The notes: generated by a model not told the origin, from the sequence alone. A stretch of DNA of 64,000 bases from Microbacterium oleivorans NBRC 103075 (GCF_001552475.1 NZ_BCRG01000008.1:1-64000), one strand, 5' to 3'. Shown: positions 20,256 through 28,813, counted from the stretch's first letter. Translations and numbers: made by a program.

Positions 20256-21104
20256 ATGACGCGCATCGCTTTCCTGGACGTGGACGGAACCATCCTCGAG
20301 CACGGGACGGCGATCGCCGACTCGACGATCACGGCGATCCGGACGGCGCGAGAGAACGGCCACCTCGTCTACCTCTGCACGGGACGCGCGGCCGGTGACA
20401 TCCACCGGAAGGTCCGCGACATCGGGTACGACGGCGCGATCACGAACGGTGGCGCCTACGCCGTGCGCGGTGACGAGCTGCTCTTCGCCGAGCCGATGCC
20501 CCGCGAGGACACCGACCGACTCATCTCGTACTTCGACTCGGAGGACATCGACTACTTCCTGCAGTCGAACGAGGCCGTGTACGCGAGCGAGGGCGTCGGC
20601 GGGATGCTGGACGTCTATTTCGCCGAGCGTCGCAAGCGCCACCTCGAGGACGCCCGCCGCCTCGGTCAGACGGATGCCGTCGAGCCGAAGCCCATCGTGA
20701 CGTACCGCCCGATCAGCGAGGCCGACCTCGACAAGATCGCGAAGACGACCTTCATCAGCAAGCGCTCCGACAGCGTCGACAGGGCCCAGACCGACCTGGG
20801 CGAACGCTTCCACGTGATTCCCGGCAGCATCCCGCTCCCCGGTGGATCGAACGGCGAGATCGGGCTGGCGGGAACGAACAAGGGGACGGCGATCGTGCGG
20901 GTGCTCGACATCCTCGGCCTCGACGCCGCCGACGCGGTCGGCATCGGCGACAGCTGGAACGACGCCGAGATGTTCGACGTCGTCGGCTCCCCCGTCGCGA
21001 TGGGCAACGCCGATCCCGCACTCAAGGAGCGCGCCGGGAACGTCACCACCGACGTGCTCGACGATGGGGTGTGGAACGCGTTCGTGAAGCTCGGTCTCGT
21101 CTGA
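20256..21104 (+). CDS. HAD-superfamily hydrolase, Cof/YidA type
   Basis: 282 residues. Motif I DVDGTI has nucleophile Asp8 and Asp10; motif IV appears as GIGDSWNDAEMF; the C2B cap and the C-terminal GNADPALKERAGNVTTDV are typical of Cof-type phosphosugar or flavin-nucleotide phosphatases. The ATG at 20256 was chosen because motif I then lies at the very N-terminus, with AGGAGAATGGAG as ribosome-binding region. Substrate unknown. Confidence 0.9.
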   Translation: MTRIAFLDVDGTILEHGTAIADSTITAIRTARENGHLVYLCTGRAAGDIHRKVRDIGYDGAITNGGAYAVRGDELLFAEPMPREDTDRLISYFDSEDIDYFLQSNEAVYASEGVGGMLDVYFAERRKRHLEDARRLGQTDAVEPKPIVTYRPISEADLDKIAKTTFISKRSDSVDRAQTDLGERFHVIPGSIPLPGGSNGEIGLAGTNKGTAIVRVLDILGLDAADAVGIGDSWNDAEMFDVVGSPVAMGNADPALKERAGNVTTDVLDDGVWNAFVKLGLV

Positions 21105-21126
21105 CGCGGCGCCCGGCGCCGTGCGC

Positions 21127-21206
21127 GCGGATGCAAGGGATCGTGCGCGGCACACCGGCATCCGCTCGTGATCCGCGGCGTGTCGGCCCGGATCCCTTGC
21201 ATCCGC
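21127..21206. repeat. Palindromic intergenic element, class A, copy 1
   Basis: An 80-bp unit bounded by a perfect 16-bp inverted repeat (GCGGATGCAAGGGATC and its complement). Related units lie at 43401-43479 and 61780-61858; all share GATGCAAGGGAT at the left, an internal GCATC(C/G)G and GGCGTGTC, and TTGCATCCG at the right. It sits between the convergent ends of the HAD gene and the SDR gene. Confidence 0.85.
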
Positions 21207-21225
21207 GAACGGGTGCCGGCAGACC

Positions 21226-22056
21226 TCAGTCGAGGAAGATGTCCGGGAACAGCTCGGTGTCGGGCGTGCCGGGCGTCGCCGCGTAGCCCGAGAAGTCGGT
21301 CACACCGGCGTCCCGCAGCACGTCCTCGACGATGAGGGTCTGCCCGGTGTACTCACGGGCCGGCTTGCAGAGCACCTCGTAGGCGGCGTCGGCGTAGACC
21401 TCGGGCGTGCGGCTGACCTTCATCATCCGGTCGCCGCCGAGGGCGAACTGCACGGCGGCGGTCGCGATCGTCGTCTGCGGCCAGAGCGTGTTGGCGGCGA
21501 CACCGTCCTTCGCGAACTCCGCCGCCATGCCGAGGGTCGCCATCGTCATGCCGTACTTCGCGAGCGTGTAGCCCGTGTGCGCTCCGAGCCACTTCGGCGA
21601 CAGGTTGAGGGGCGGCGACAGCGAGAGGATGTGGGGGTTCGCGGCATCCTTCAGAATCGGCAGCGCCGCGCGGGACAGCATGAACGCGCCGCGCACGTTG
21701 ACGTCCTGCATGAGGTCGTACTTCTTCGTGGCGAGGTCGAGTGAGCCCGACAGGTCGATGACCGAGGCGTTGTTGACGACGATGTCGATGCCGCCGAACT
21801 CGCCCTGCGTCTTCATGACGGCCTCGGTGATGTCACCGTCGTCGCGGACGTCGCCGACGATCGGCAGCGCGTTGCCGCCCGCCGCGCGGATCTGCTCGGC
21901 TGCGGAGTGCACGGTGCCCTCGAGCTTGGGATGCGGGGTGTCGGTCTTGGCGAGCAGGGCGATGTTCGCACCGTCGCGGGCCGCGCGCAGCGCGATCGAG
22001 AGGCCGATGCCGCGGCTGCCGCCCGACATGAGGATGGTCTTTCCGGCGAGGGTCAT
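21226..22056 (-). CDS. Short-chain dehydrogenase/reductase, HSDL2-like
   Basis: 276 residues. The NAD(P)-binding SGGSRGIGLS is at 11-20, NNAS follows and the catalytic Tyr-Lys pair is in YTLAKYG. The segment around SKWLGAHTGYTLAKYGM and the C-terminal TEVYADAAYEVL-like region resemble HSDL2-type SDRs, which are linked to fatty-acid metabolism. The ATG at 22056 has a CTGGAGAACCC ribosome-binding region. It lies 16 bp after the enoyl-CoA hydratase gene in the same direction, forming a three-gene unit with a second SDR. Confidence 0.88.
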   Translation of the reverse strand: MTLAGKTILMSGGSRGIGLSIALRAARDGANIALLAKTDTPHPKLEGTVHSAAEQIRAAGGNALPIVGDVRDDGDITEAVMKTQGEFGGIDIVVNNASVIDLSGSLDLATKKYDLMQDVNVRGAFMLSRAALPILKDAANPHILSLSPPLNLSPKWLGAHTGYTLAKYGMTMATLGMAAEFAKDGVAANTLWPQTTIATAAVQFALGGDRMMKVSRTPEVYADAAYEVLCKPAREYTGQTLIVEDVLRDAGVTDFSGYAATPGTPDTELFPDIFLD

Positions 22057-22072
22057 GGGTTCTCCAGGAGGG

Positions 22073-22843
22073 TCAGGCGCGACGCGAGCGGGATGCCGCG
22101 GCGAAAGCGGCGACGCGGGCTTTCGAGTCGTCGGTGTCGAACGCGGCGCCGATCGTACGGGCCTCGTCGTCGAGGTTGTCGGCGAACGGGCGGTGGGCAC
22201 CGGTGCGGACCAGGCGCTTCGCCTGGCCGAACGCGGCGGTCGCACCCTCAAGCCACGATCGGGCGATCTCGTCGGCCCGGTCGCCGGGCTGATCGACGAC
22301 CTCGGCGACGAGGCCCCACTCGAGCGCGGTCGGCGCGTCGATCGTCGTGTCGGTGAGCAGCAGCTGCAGCGCGCGGCGCTGGCCGACCGCGGCAGGCAGC
22401 AGCGTCGAGACGCCGAGGTCGGGGGTCAGCCCGATGTTCGCGTATTTGCTGACGAACACCGCGCGGGGTGCGGCGACGATGTAGTCGGCCGCCAGCATGA
22501 GGCCGAGACCTCCGCCGGCCACCGCGCCCTGCACCGAGGCCACGATCGGGATGGACGACTCCACAAAGGTGCGGATGCCGTCGTGGATGACGCCGGCCAT
22601 CTCGGTGATCGTGTCATTGCTGCCGCCCGAGGTCGCCATCTGCACGACGTCGCCGCCGGCGCAGAAGGCCGGGCCGGCGGCATCCAGCACGATCGCACCG
22701 ACCGTGTCGTCGGCCGTCAGTTCGTGTGCGAGATCACGCCAGCGGGTCCCCATCTCGAAGTCCATCGCGTTGAGGGATGCCGGGCGGTTGAAGGTCAGCC
22801 GCGCGAGACCGCCGTCGCGCTGCAGCAGGATCGTGTCGCTCAT
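22073..22843 (-). CDS. Enoyl-CoA hydratase/isomerase family protein
   Basis: 256 residues, crotonase fold. The oxyanion-hole region appears as GPAFCAGGDVVQMA and the second glycine-rich helix as VQGAVAGGGLGLMLAADY. It probably hydrates a trans-2-enoyl-CoA. The ATG at 22843 was preferred because GGAGAACAG stands just before it; an in-frame ATG at 22873 would add 10 residues and overlap the upstream SDR stop by 4 bp. Middle gene of an SDR-hydratase-SDR operon, so all three likely act on the same CoA thioester. Confidence 0.88.
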   Translation of the reverse strand: MSDTILLQRDGGLARLTFNRPASLNAMDFEMGTRWRDLAHELTADDTVGAIVLDAAGPAFCAGGDVVQMATSGGSNDTITEMAGVIHDGIRTFVESSIPIVASVQGAVAGGGLGLMLAADYIVAAPRAVFVSKYANIGLTPDLGVSTLLPAAVGQRRALQLLLTDTTIDAPTALEWGLVAEVVDQPGDRADEIARSWLEGATAAFGQAKRLVRTGAHRPFADNLDDEARTIGAAFDTDDSKARVAAFAAASRSRRA

Positions 22844-22869
22844 CTGTTCTCCCATCGGATCGGGCGTGC

Positions 22870-23631
22870 TCATCTGGGCGCCATGCGGATCGAGCCGTCG
22901 AGGCGGATCGTCTCGCCGTTGAGGTACCCGTTCTCCACGATGTGCTGCACGAGAGCCGCGTACTCGTCGGGCTTACCGAGACGCGCGGGGTACGGCACCT
23001 GCTGGCCGAGGGACTCCTGGGCCGCTTCGGGGAGTCCGGCGAGCATGGGCGTCTCCATGATCCCCGGTGCGATCGTGCAGACGCGAATGCCGGAGCGTGC
23101 CAGCTCGCGGGCGATCGGCAGCGTCATGGCGTGCACGCCGCCCTTGCTCGCGGAGTAAGCCGGCTGCCCGATCTGTCCGTCGAACGCGGCGACCGAGGCG
23201 GTGTTCACGATGACGCCGCGGTCTCCGGATGCCGTCGGCTCGGTCGCGGCCATCGCCGCGGCCGCGTGCGCGATGACGGTGTAGGTGCCGATGAGGTTGA
23301 TACGGACGATCCGCTCGAAGTCGGCGATCGGGTTGGGTGATCCGTCGCGGGCGAGAACTTTCGCAGGCGGCGCGATCCCGGCGCAGTTGACGGCGATGCG
23401 GAGCGGGGCGACGGCGGATGCGGCGGCCACCGCCGCGCCGACCTGGGCGGCATCCGTCACATCGGCTGCGGCGAACGTGCCGCCGAACTCCGCCGCGACG
23501 TCGGCACCGGCGGACGACGGCAGATCGACGACGACGACGTGCGCGCCCTGCGCGGCGAGGCGGCGAGCGGTCGCCAGCCCCAGGCCGCTGGCGCCGCCGG
23601 TGACGAGGGCGGATGCTCCGGCGATGTCCAT
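22870..23631 (-). CDS. Short-chain dehydrogenase, 3-hydroxyacyl-CoA dehydrogenase type 2-like
   Basis: 253 residues. Cofactor motif TGGASGLG at 11-18, NCAG, and the catalytic YSASKGG are present, and the C-terminal NGYLNGETIRLDG is typical of HSD10/FabG-like enzymes acting on 3-hydroxyacyl-CoA. GAAGGAGAGCGC precedes the ATG. It is the first gene of the minus-strand trio with the enoyl-CoA hydratase and the HSDL2-like SDR; hydration followed by oxidation of an acyl-CoA is the likely pathway. Confidence 0.88.
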   Translation of the reverse strand: MDIAGASALVTGGASGLGLATARRLAAQGAHVVVVDLPSSAGADVAAEFGGTFAAADVTDAAQVGAAVAAASAVAPLRIAVNCAGIAPPAKVLARDGSPNPIADFERIVRINLIGTYTVIAHAAAAMAATEPTASGDRGVIVNTASVAAFDGQIGQPAYSASKGGVHAMTLPIARELARSGIRVCTIAPGIMETPMLAGLPEAAQESLGQQVPYPARLGKPDEYAALVQHIVENGYLNGETIRLDGSIRMAPR

Positions 23632-23756
23632 GCGCTCTCCTTCGAACGGGATCGGGTTCCACGCCGGACGCGACTGGGTGCCACGTCGAGGGGATGCCTC
23701 CAGGGTAGCCGCCCGAGCCTCGACACACAGCACGGCTGGCCCGCCAGTATGGAGGG

Positions 23757-24482
23757 GTGTCCATCCCCCTGACCGACGCCCCCGTCCCGCCACTCGTCCG
23801 CCGGCTCGCTCGCGGCGCTCAGGTGCGTCCGATCTGGGAGAACAAGCTCGGCGGGATGACGTTCCGCACCGACGACGAGCGGTTCATCAAGGTCGGCCCC
23901 GTGCACCTCGAGACGTCGATGGCGGACGAGGCGGAACGGATGTCGTGGGCCGCCCCCTTCATCCGCGTGCCCACCGTCGTCGAGCAGGGCGACGACGGGG
24001 AGACCGAATGGCTCGTCACCCGGTCGATCGCGGGCCTGTCGGCGGTGCATCCGCAGTGGATCGCGCAGCCGGAGAGGGCGGTCCGGGCGATCGGCGAGGG
24101 CCTTCGCGCTCTGCACGAGAGCCTGACGGTGGCATCCTGTCCCTTCGATTGGACGGTGCCGTCGCGGATCGCCAACGCTGCAGCGCGTGGCGTCATCGTT
24201 CCCGACGGCCTGCGCGTGGCACCGCCGATCGACGCCCTCGTCGTCTGCCACGGTGACGCCTGCGCGCCGAACACCCTCATCGGCGAGAACGGCCGGTGGA
24301 GCGGTCACGTCGACATGGGCCAGCTCGGCCTCGGTGACCGATGGGGCGACATCGCCGTCGCCGCGATGAGCACCGGCTGGAATTACGGTCCCGGCTGGGA
24401 CGGCCTGCTGCTGGAGGCCTACGGCGTCGAGCCGGACGAGGAGCGGCTGGCGTACTACCGCGACCTCTGGAACGCGACCTGA
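23757..24482 (+). CDS. Aminoglycoside 3'-phosphotransferase-like kinase (APH family)
   Basis: 241 residues. The kinase Brenner-type motif is CHGDACAPNTL (catalytic Asp in HGD and Asn five residues later) followed by the metal-binding HVDMGQLGLGDRWGDIA. It lacks marks of a mobile resistance gene: base use is like its neighbours and no mobile element is near. It may phosphorylate an aminoglycoside or, more likely, an unknown small molecule. CAGTAT lies 6 nt before the GTG, consistent with a leaderless transcript. Confidence 0.82.
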   Translation: MSIPLTDAPVPPLVRRLARGAQVRPIWENKLGGMTFRTDDERFIKVGPVHLETSMADEAERMSWAAPFIRVPTVVEQGDDGETEWLVTRSIAGLSAVHPQWIAQPERAVRAIGEGLRALHESLTVASCPFDWTVPSRIANAAARGVIVPDGLRVAPPIDALVVCHGDACAPNTLIGENGRWSGHVDMGQLGLGDRWGDIAVAAMSTGWNYGPGWDGLLLEAYGVEPDEERLAYYRDLWNAT

Positions 24483-24486
24483 CGCG

Positions 24487-24681
24487 TCAGCGCATCGCGC
24501 TGTCGACCAGTGTGACGGCCGCGAGGTAGCCGGCGACGACGAGAGCGGTCGAGACGAGCGGCACCCACGCGAGGTCCCGCCCCGAGCGCCAGGCGAGAAC
24601 GGCCGCCGCGCCCGTGATCACCGCGACGACGGCGCCCGCACCACTGCGGCAAACGCGCGAGGCAACGTCTCCGGCCGCCAT
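24487..24681 (-). CDS. Small membrane protein, two spans, unknown
   Basis: 64 residues with two hydrophobic segments (about 15-32 and 40-58) separated by WRSGRDLAW, ending DSAMR. No family recognised. TAGCGT (complement of 24689-24694) lies 7 nt before the ATG, the same leaderless arrangement as many genes in the window, which is the main argument that this small frame is real. It ends 4 bp from the convergent kinase gene. Confidence 0.6.
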   Translation of the reverse strand: MAAGDVASRVCRSGAGAVVAVITGAAAVLAWRSGRDLAWVPLVSTALVVAGYLAAVTLVDSAMR

Positions 24682-24734
24682 ACCGCGGACGCTACCAGCA
24701 GGTGCGTGTCGGCGGGAGCCGCCATGATGGAGCC

Positions 24735-25136
24735 GTGGCCGAGCACCCCCGCATGTTTCGCGACGACGATCCGCACCTGGCGATCGTCCGCCGACACGCG
24801 CTCGCCCTGCCCGACGCCCAGGAGAAGGTGAGTCACGGACGCCCCGCCTTCTACACGACGAAGGTGTTCGCGTACTTCGGCGGGTCGGTCCGGCTCGGCC
24901 CGGGTGACTTCGAGCAGCACGACGCGGCGGTGATGGTGCTGCCGGATGCCGCCGACGAACCGGCGCTTCGTCAGGATCCGCGTTTCTGGTCGCCCGCCTA
25001 TCTTGGACCGTCCGGATGGCTCGGGATCGACCTCGTCGACCTCGTCGAGACGGAACTCGGTGAGCTTCTCGACGCGTCGTATCGACGCACGGCATCCGCC
25101 AGGCTCATCCGCCGACTCGATGCCTCGGACGCATAA
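24735..25136 (+). CDS. MmcQ/YjbR family protein
   Basis: 133 residues with the YjbR fold pattern: LPDAQEKVSHGRPAFYTTKVFAYF at the start and the C-terminal helices DLVETELGELLDASYRRTA. Family members have a CyaY-like or DNA-binding fold, but a biological role is not settled. The GTG at 24735 follows CATGAT by 6 nt, a weak -10 match; upstream in-frame codons would add residues unlike the family. A GNAT gene follows after 9 bp. Confidence 0.85.
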   Translation: MAEHPRMFRDDDPHLAIVRRHALALPDAQEKVSHGRPAFYTTKVFAYFGGSVRLGPGDFEQHDAAVMVLPDAADEPALRQDPRFWSPAYLGPSGWLGIDLVDLVETELGELLDASYRRTASARLIRRLDASDA

Positions 25137-25145
25137 GCTCGTCCG

Positions 25146-25649
25146 GTGAGCGAACGGACGAGCATCGGGTCCCGCATCCTCGATGTCGCATGGGACGACC
25201 CGCGCGCGAAGGCACTGCGCGATGAGCTGGATGCCGACCTCGGCGCCCGCTACGACGGATTCCACGGCGACGAGCCGGCCGAACGCCGCGCCGCGCGCTC
25301 GCGAGCGCTGGCGATGCACCCCGAGGAGATCGTCGCCACGCTGATCTCGGTGGATGCCGACGGCACCCCGACCGGCCACGTCATCCTCCGCCGCCTCGGC
25401 GAGGAGTGGGAGATCAAACGCCTCGTCGTCACGTCCACCGCGCGGGGGCGCGGGCTCGCGCGCGCCCTCATGACGAAGGCTCTCGACCGGGCTCGGGCGG
25501 ACGGCGCCGACCGCGTCATCTTGCAGACCGGCATCCCGCAACCGGAATCGGTCGCCCTCTACGAGTCGCTCGGGTTCATCCGCATCCCCGTCTACGAGCC
25601 CTACGCCGAGACGATGCCGCGCTCGATCTGCTTCGCGTACGCGTTCTGA
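25146..25649 (+). CDS. GNAT-family N-acetyltransferase
   Basis: 167 residues. The acetyl-CoA loop is LVVTSTARGRGLARALM and motif B is SVALYESLGFIRIPVY. Acceptor unknown. The GTG lies 6 nt after TAAGCT (25134-25139), so it probably has its own leaderless promoter inside the end of the YjbR gene. The 133 bp that follow before the convergent ykoC gene hold only a 6-bp stem (25679-25684 with 25693-25698) and no recognisable gene. Confidence 0.88.
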   Translation: MSERTSIGSRILDVAWDDPRAKALRDELDADLGARYDGFHGDEPAERRAARSRALAMHPEEIVATLISVDADGTPTGHVILRRLGEEWEIKRLVVTSTARGRGLARALMTKALDRARADGADRVILQTGIPQPESVALYESLGFIRIPVYEPYAETMPRSICFAYAF

Positions 25650-25782
25650 GCGCAGCCGGGCCGCACCTTCGGTGACATCTGCACGATCGGTGGTGCAGGA
25701 GTGGGCTCAGCGAGCGCCGGAGGCAACTCCCGCCCCGCCGGTCGTGCATCCGTCACCGCAACGCGCCGCGCCGCGCCGGCCG

Positions 25783-26577
25783 TCACATCCACACGAACCG
25801 GAACGACCCGACCGCAACAGCGACCGCGATCGCCGCCACCATGATCGCGACCGCGCCGACGATCGCGACGCCGTCCCGCGACGACAGCCGCGACGTGCGC
25901 GCCCAGGTGCGCTCGATGGGCGAGCCGAATCCACGCGCCTCCATGGCCGTCGCCAGCCGCGTACCGCGACGCACCGCGAACACGAGCAGCACGAACGCCA
26001 TCGAGAAGAACCGTCGGATCGGGTTCCGGTCCCCCACGCCGCGTGCCCGCCGCGCGAGGCTCATGGCCCGCCAATCGTCGACGAACAGTCCGAGCGTCCG
26101 CGTGCCGGCGAGGACCCCGAGCACGAGTCGCGCCGGCAGGCGCACGATCTGAGCGAGCGCCGCCGCCAGCTCGATCGGGTCGACGCGGCTGAACAACAGG
26201 ATCGTGGGCAGCGCGAGGGCGATGACGCGGATGCCGACCGCCACCGCGAAGGCGATCGAATCGTCGCTGATCGTCGCGTACCAGAACGAGGCGTACACGC
26301 GTCCGCCCGGTTCCGCGTAGAGGAGCATGCTCAGCCCTGCGACCGGCATGAGCAGGAGCACCGGCGCCATCCGCCGGAGGACCGTGCCGAACCCGATGCC
26401 GGTGAGCGGGATGCAGAGCACCAGCAGCAGAACGGCGACACCGGCGCTCACGGCGTCGATCGTCGTCAGCAGGGGGATCGACAGGAGGAAGGCGACCAGG
26501 ATGCGGACCGCCGGGTTCACCCCATCGAGCCACGCGCTCCGCGTCGCAGTCGCTTCTTCCCCGCGGGCGAGGGTCAT
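25783..26577 (-). CDS. ykoC: ECF transporter T component (YkoC/CbiQ family)
   Basis: 264 residues, about five to six membrane spans with the EcfT coupling motifs ARG in MSLARRARGVG and MEARGFGS, which contact the ATPases. It is the transmembrane scaffold of an energy-coupling-factor vitamin transporter. The ATG overlaps the stop of the ATPase gene by 4 bp. With the YkoE-type S component and TPP riboswitch upstream, the complex should import hydroxymethylpyrimidine, thiamine or a related precursor. Confidence 0.9.
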   Translation of the reverse strand: MTLARGEEATATRSAWLDGVNPAVRILVAFLLSIPLLTTIDAVSAGVAVLLLVLCIPLTGIGFGTVLRRMAPVLLLMPVAGLSMLLYAEPGGRVYASFWYATISDDSIAFAVAVGIRVIALALPTILLFSRVDPIELAAALAQIVRLPARLVLGVLAGTRTLGLFVDDWRAMSLARRARGVGDRNPIRRFFSMAFVLLVFAVRRGTRLATAMEARGFGSPIERTWARTSRLSSRDGVAIVGAVAIMVAAIAVAVAVGSFRFVWM

Positions 26578-28037
26578 GCTCGCACCGTCGTGAAATCGAT
26601 GCGGCGGCCTCCGAGCAAGCGCACCACGTCGTCGTCGTGGGTGACCGCGACGACCGCACGGCCGTCGGCGATCTGTGCCTGCAGGAGCGAGACGATGCTC
26701 GCCCACCCGCGCCGGTCCTGCCCGAACGTGGGCTCGTCGAGGACGATGACCTCGGGCGACGTGGCCAGCACGGTCGCGACTGACAGTCGCCGCTTCTGAC
26801 CGCCCGACAGCGTGAACGGGTTGGCCCGAGCGAGCGCCGTGAGTCCGAGCCGCTCGAGCAGGCCGTCGACGATGCCGTCGATCTCCCGCGGCGCCAGCTT
26901 CAGCGCGCGCGGCCCCACCTCGAGCTCGGCGCGGACGGTCGAGGCGAGGAACTGGTGCTCGGGGTCCTGGAAGACGGTGCCGATGCGGGTCAGCAGTTCC
27001 CGCGACGTCCAGCGCGAGGGTCGGGCGCCCTTCCGTCCGCCCGGGACGACGTCCGCCTCGACGGTCCCGGCGAACTCGGGCAGCAGCCCGGCGAGAGTGA
27101 GGGCGAGGGTCGACTTGCCGACGCCGTTCGGCCCGGTGATGACGGATGCCGCCCCCGCAGCGACCTCGAGGTCGACCCCCTCGCGCACCGGAGTCTTCCC
27201 GTCGCGCGAGACGCTGAGTCCCCGAGCACGGAGCGCCGCCGGGGCGTCGGCCGGGGCCGCAGGGAGCTCGGGCAGGTCGACGGGATGACCCGGTAGCCAT
27301 ACCCCCGCCGCAAGGAGGGTGTCTGCGTGCCGGGTGAAGACCTCACCCGGCGGCCCGTCGGCGAGGAGTCCGCCGTCCGCGTCGAGGACGATCACCCGTG
27401 TCATCAGATCGACCCAGACGTCCGTGCGGTGCTCGATCACAACGAGCGTGGCGCCCGTGGCATCCACTGCCCGCCCCACCGCTGCACGGACTTCTCGCAC
27501 CCCGTCGGGGTCGAGATTCGCGGTCGGCTCGTCGAGGAGGAGGAGTCCCGGATCCATCGCCAGCACCCCCGCGATCGCGAGGCGCTGCTTCTGCCCGCCC
27601 GAGAGCTTCGCGGTCTCGCGGTCGAGCGCCACATCGAGACCGACGGCGTCGAGCGACGCGCGCACCCGGCCGGGGATGCGCGCCGGGAGGACGCCGAGGT
27701 TCTCGCAGCCGAAGGCGACGTCGTCGCCGACGCGGGAGAGCACGACACCCGCATCGGGATCCTGCAGGACGAGCCCGACACGGCCTCGCTGCGTGGCCGG
27801 GTCGGCGTCGTCGACGGTCATCCGGCCGAACGACTGCCCGTCCTCGTCGCCGCCGAGCAGGCCCGCCATACCCGCGAGGAGCGTCGACTTGCCGGCGCCC
27901 GAGGCACCGAGGAGGAGAACCCGTTCACCGGGCGCGATGTCGAGATCGACGTCCTGCACGGCGGGGAGGCGGCGCCCGGCGTAGCGCCACCCCCAGCCGC
28001 GGGCGCGGAGGCCGGCCGGCCGGGACTCGGTGGTCAG
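26574..28037 (-). CDS. ykoD: ECF transporter, fused double ATPase (YkoD type)
   Basis: Two ABC ATPase domains in one chain of 487 residues. Each has its own Walker A (GASGAGKST, GPNGVGKST), signature (LSGGQKQR, LSGGQKRR) and Walker B (LLLDEPT, VLDEPT). It powers the ykoE-ykoC membrane part. The start is unusual: conserved N-terminal sequence (LRARGWGWRYAGRRLPAV) extends upstream of the first GTG (27959), and the only plausible start before the in-frame stop is CTG at 28037, forming a CTGA overlap with the ykoE stop and preceded by GGACGAGG. The GTG at 27959 is the conservative alternative. Confidence 0.85.
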   Translation of the reverse strand: MTTESRPAGLRARGWGWRYAGRRLPAVQDVDLDIAPGERVLLLGASGAGKSTLLAGMAGLLGGDEDGQSFGRMTVDDADPATQRGRVGLVLQDPDAGVVLSRVGDDVAFGCENLGVLPARIPGRVRASLDAVGLDVALDRETAKLSGGQKQRLAIAGVLAMDPGLLLLDEPTANLDPDGVREVRAAVGRAVDATGATLVVIEHRTDVWVDLMTRVIVLDADGGLLADGPPGEVFTRHADTLLAAGVWLPGHPVDLPELPAAPADAPAALRARGLSVSRDGKTPVREGVDLEVAAGAASVITGPNGVGKSTLALTLAGLLPEFAGTVEADVVPGGRKGARPSRWTSRELLTRIGTVFQDPEHQFLASTVRAELEVGPRALKLAPREIDGIVDGLLERLGLTALARANPFTLSGGQKRRLSVATVLATSPEVIVLDEPTFGQDRRGWASIVSLLQAQIADGRAVVAVTHDDDVVRLLGGRRIDFTTVRA

Positions 28038-28672
28038 ACCTCGTCCGCCTGTTCACGACCCGCGGCGAACCGGCTCAGGGCACCCGTCTTGGCGAGTGCC
28101 CGGACGAGCAGCCATCCGACGACTCCTGCGAGCGCGATGCCAGACACGATGATCGCGCCGAGGTAGATCAGGTTGAACTCGAGCGTCTTCGCGATGTTCG
28201 GCGATGAGCCGAAGAAGAGCTCGAAGATCCACGCGGCGACCCCCGCGCCGACACCGGCGAGCGCGGCCACCCCGATGCCGAAGCGCCGATAAAGGAACAC
28301 GGCGAAGATGAGTTCCGCGCCAAGGCCCTGAACGAGCCCGGATAGGAGCGTCGACGCACCCCAGACGTTGCCGATGATCATCGAGACCACGGCGGCGACG
28401 ACCTCCACCAGCAGCGCGGCGCCGGGCTTGCGGATCACGAGGCCGCCGATGACGCCACCGATCAGCCAGATCCCGACCGCGAAGCCGCCGAGGCCGGGGG
28501 TCGCGGCATCCATCACTTCGAACCAGCCGTAGCCGACTCCGTTCCAGAACCAGAACAGGAGTCCCACGGCGACGCCGAGGACGGCGGCGACGACGATGTC
28601 GACGACCCGCCAGCGATAGCGGTTCGGCGACGAGGTCGTCGGGGTGTCGGTTGCGGACGCGACAGCGTGCAT
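28034..28672 (-). CDS. ykoE: ECF transporter S component, YkoE family (HMP/thiamine uptake)
   Basis: 212 residues, about five to six spans, with the YkoE pattern VVAAVLGVAVGLLFWFWN, GVGYGW and LIGGVIGGLVIRKPGAALLVEV. It provides substrate binding for the ECF complex. Placement directly under a TPP riboswitch strongly supports a thiamine-pathway substrate; in Bacillus the YkoFEDC system is assigned to hydroxymethylpyrimidine. ATG at 28672 follows GGGAGGAGAGAAA, a ribosome-binding site that abuts the riboswitch and so can be hidden by it. Confidence 0.92.
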   Translation of the reverse strand: MHAVASATDTPTTSSPNRYRWRVVDIVVAAVLGVAVGLLFWFWNGVGYGWFEVMDAATPGLGGFAVGIWLIGGVIGGLVIRKPGAALLVEVVAAVVSMIIGNVWGASTLLSGLVQGLGAELIFAVFLYRRFGIGVAALAGVGAGVAAWIFELFFGSSPNIAKTLEFNLIYLGAIIVSGIALAGVVGWLLVRALAKTGALSRFAAGREQADEV

Positions 28673-28682
28673 TTTCTCTCCT

Positions 28683-28766
28683 CCCTGCGCCGGCATGATC
28701 CGGATCAGGTTCGACGGTCGAAGCGTGGATCGCTTCCTCTCAGCCCGGCTCACCGGACTCCCGTGG
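28683..28766 (-). promoter_or_regulatory. TPP riboswitch (THI element)
   Basis: On the minus strand the leader carries both conserved TPP-binding cores: CTGAGAGG (complement of 28736-28743) in the pyrimidine-sensing arm and CCTGATCCGGATCATGCCGG (within the complement of 28688-28709) in the pyrophosphate-sensing arm. Its 3' end runs into the ykoE ribosome-binding site, so control is probably at translation initiation. High TPP would shut off uptake. Confidence 0.96.
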
Positions 28767-28776
28767 TTGTGCGTCG

Positions 28777-28782
28777 AGTATA
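28777..28782 (-). promoter_or_regulatory. -10 box of the TPP-riboswitch operon
   Basis: TATACT on the minus strand, about 10 bp upstream of the riboswitch, is a near-consensus -10. It lies in the 47 bp between the riboswitch and the divergent carboxypeptidase start, whose own -10 (TAGCGT, 28802-28807) points the other way. Confidence 0.65.
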
Positions 28783-28813
28783 GCCGTCACGCGCGGCGCG
28801 ATAGCGTGGTCCG

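Noticed and set aside
23757..24482. Acquired aminoglycoside resistance gene
   Set aside because: APH-like motifs are present, but base use matches the surroundings and there is no mobile element. Most chromosomal members of this fold have other substrates.
25650..25782. Another palindromic element of class A or B between the GNAT and ykoC genes
   Set aside because: Only a 6-bp stem (CTGCAC/GTGCAG) is present, and neither end motif of the two element classes is found.
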